A stretch of 14,667 nucleotides of DNA from Profundicola sp051011115 (lineage in GTDB: Bacteria > Bacteroidota > Bacteroidia > Flavobacteriales > Weeksellaceae), in the NCBI GenBank assembly GCA_051011115.1, contig JBPCUN010000066.1:1-14667 (forward strand), read 5' to 3'. The translations under genes and the position numbers were made by a program. Within the stretch, counting starts at the first letter, position 1. Every line of letters begins with the position of its first letter. Below the pieces are notes generated by a model. That model was given only the letters and a program-made list of their open reading frames with translations. It did not search any database and was not told the origin of the DNA. Below are positions 14,167 through 14,667 of this stretch, in pieces.

Positions 14167-14667
14167 TAGATGAAATCAAGAAAAAATACGAACAGGGCAA
14201 TCTTCCGATTAAATTAATATACCTGAATGTTGCTGTATTTTTAGTCGTTACAATTTTTCAGATGATTGCTAAAAATAATTGGCTTACGTATCATCTAAGC
14301 CTCAGTAGTACATTTCCAGAGTTTATCGTGAAGCCATGGACACTAATCACGTATATGTTTTTACATATACGGTTGATGCATTTATTATTTAATATGTTGA
14401 TGCTATGGGTGGTGGGAGACTTTTTTTATAGATACTTCGGAGACAAAGCGTTTGCGCAATTTTATTTTATAGGCGGTATTATAGGCGGTCTTTTTTATAT
14501 GTTATTTAGTTTCATCTACCCACAACATTCTATGTTGATGGGAGCCTCTGCAGCCATATACGCTGTTTTATTTGCCATGGTAGCTTATCAACCAGAACTT
14601 AGGGTAAGATTACTTTTCTTCTCAGAGCCTATCAAGTTATTGTATGTAGCCATAGGGTTTATTGTGC
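14157..14667 (+). CDS. Second rhomboid family protease, N-terminal part (cut by right edge)
   Basis: An ATG at 14157, inside the end of the first rhomboid gene (10-base overlap), opens a frame that stays open to the right edge (170 codons). The product begins MGLVDEIKKKYEQGNLPIKL, an amphipathic cytosolic lead, and then a membrane helix (~19-37). WTLITYMFLH (61-70) and HLLFNM (75-80) give the HxxxN signature (H75, N79). A Gly-rich helix follows, and GASAAIYA (129-136) carries the candidate nucleophile S131. The motif is GASA rather than GxSG, a variation found in some rhomboids. The histidine of the dyad would lie beyond the window and cannot be checked. It differs clearly from the first rhomboid and lacks its hydrophilic insertion, so this is an old tandem pair rather than a recent duplication. 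Confidence 0.9.
   Translation, partial: MGLVDEIKKKYEQGNLPIKLIYLNVAVFLVVTIFQMIAKNNWLTYHLSLSSTFPEFIVKPWTLITYMFLHIRLMHLLFNMLMLWVVGDFFYRYFGDKAFAQFYFIGGIIGGLFYMLFSFIYPQHSMLMGASAAIYAVLFAMVAYQPELRVRLLFFSEPIKLLYVAIGFIV

Noticed and set aside
1..14667. Signs of horizontal transfer, prophage, CRISPR, tRNA or rRNA
   Set aside because: No direct repeats, integrase, transposase, spacer array or tRNA-like fold was seen, and composition looks even throughout.

Overview
The window is ordinary-looking chromosomal DNA from an AT-rich member of the Bacteroidota, most likely Flavobacteriia (order Flavobacteriales). The signs are: TAnnTTTG-type promoter boxes just before several genes, weak or absent Shine-Dalgarno sequences, a LemA/DUF2207 pair with a Gly-rich tail, and a flavobacterial-type cluster of a small basic membrane protein, mutL and tandem rhomboids. 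The genus cannot be fixed from this sequence. I see no insertion sequence, phage gene, CRISPR array, rRNA or tRNA, and base composition looks even across the genes.

Layout. (1) 1-1848, minus: histidine catabolism. hutH (complete) is followed by hutI (cut by the left edge), joined by an ATGA overlap. (2) 1925-4392, minus: lemA followed by a large DUF2207 membrane protein, joined by a TAATG overlap. (3) 4393-4556: a very AT-rich divergent intergenic region. (4) 4557-6545, plus: a P1B-4 type metal-exporting ATPase with SPC and HEGST signatures. It is read from a TAAATTTG box so close to the ATG that the mRNA is probably leaderless. (5) 6565-6606: a strong, symmetric terminator between convergent genes. 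(6) 6622-10164, minus: a tight three-gene unit of a HerA-like/DUF853 ATPase, a DEDDh exonuclease fused to a degenerate GIY-YIG domain, and a LOG-family Rossmann protein. (7) 10235-11230, minus: a membrane-anchored endonuclease/exonuclease/phosphatase (EEP) protein. (8) 11331-14667, plus: a 109-residue single-pass membrane protein of unknown function, mutL, a rhomboid protease, and a second rhomboid cut by the right edge. Overlaps or an 18-base gap separate these four genes.

How the genes work together. HutH and HutI carry out the first and third steps of histidine breakdown to glutamate. LemA and the DUF2207 protein are a recurring membrane pair of unknown role. The ATPase removes toxic divalent metal. 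The ATPase-nuclease-LOG unit pairs a motor with a nuclease in one transcript, and its biological role is not known. The mutL operon joins a mismatch-repair protein to three membrane proteins, two of them intramembrane proteases. I found no clearly new system. The items most worth a second look are the nuclease/HerA-like unit, the apparently dead GIY-YIG domain, a MutL whose endonuclease motifs look lost, and the small membrane protein beside the rhomboids.
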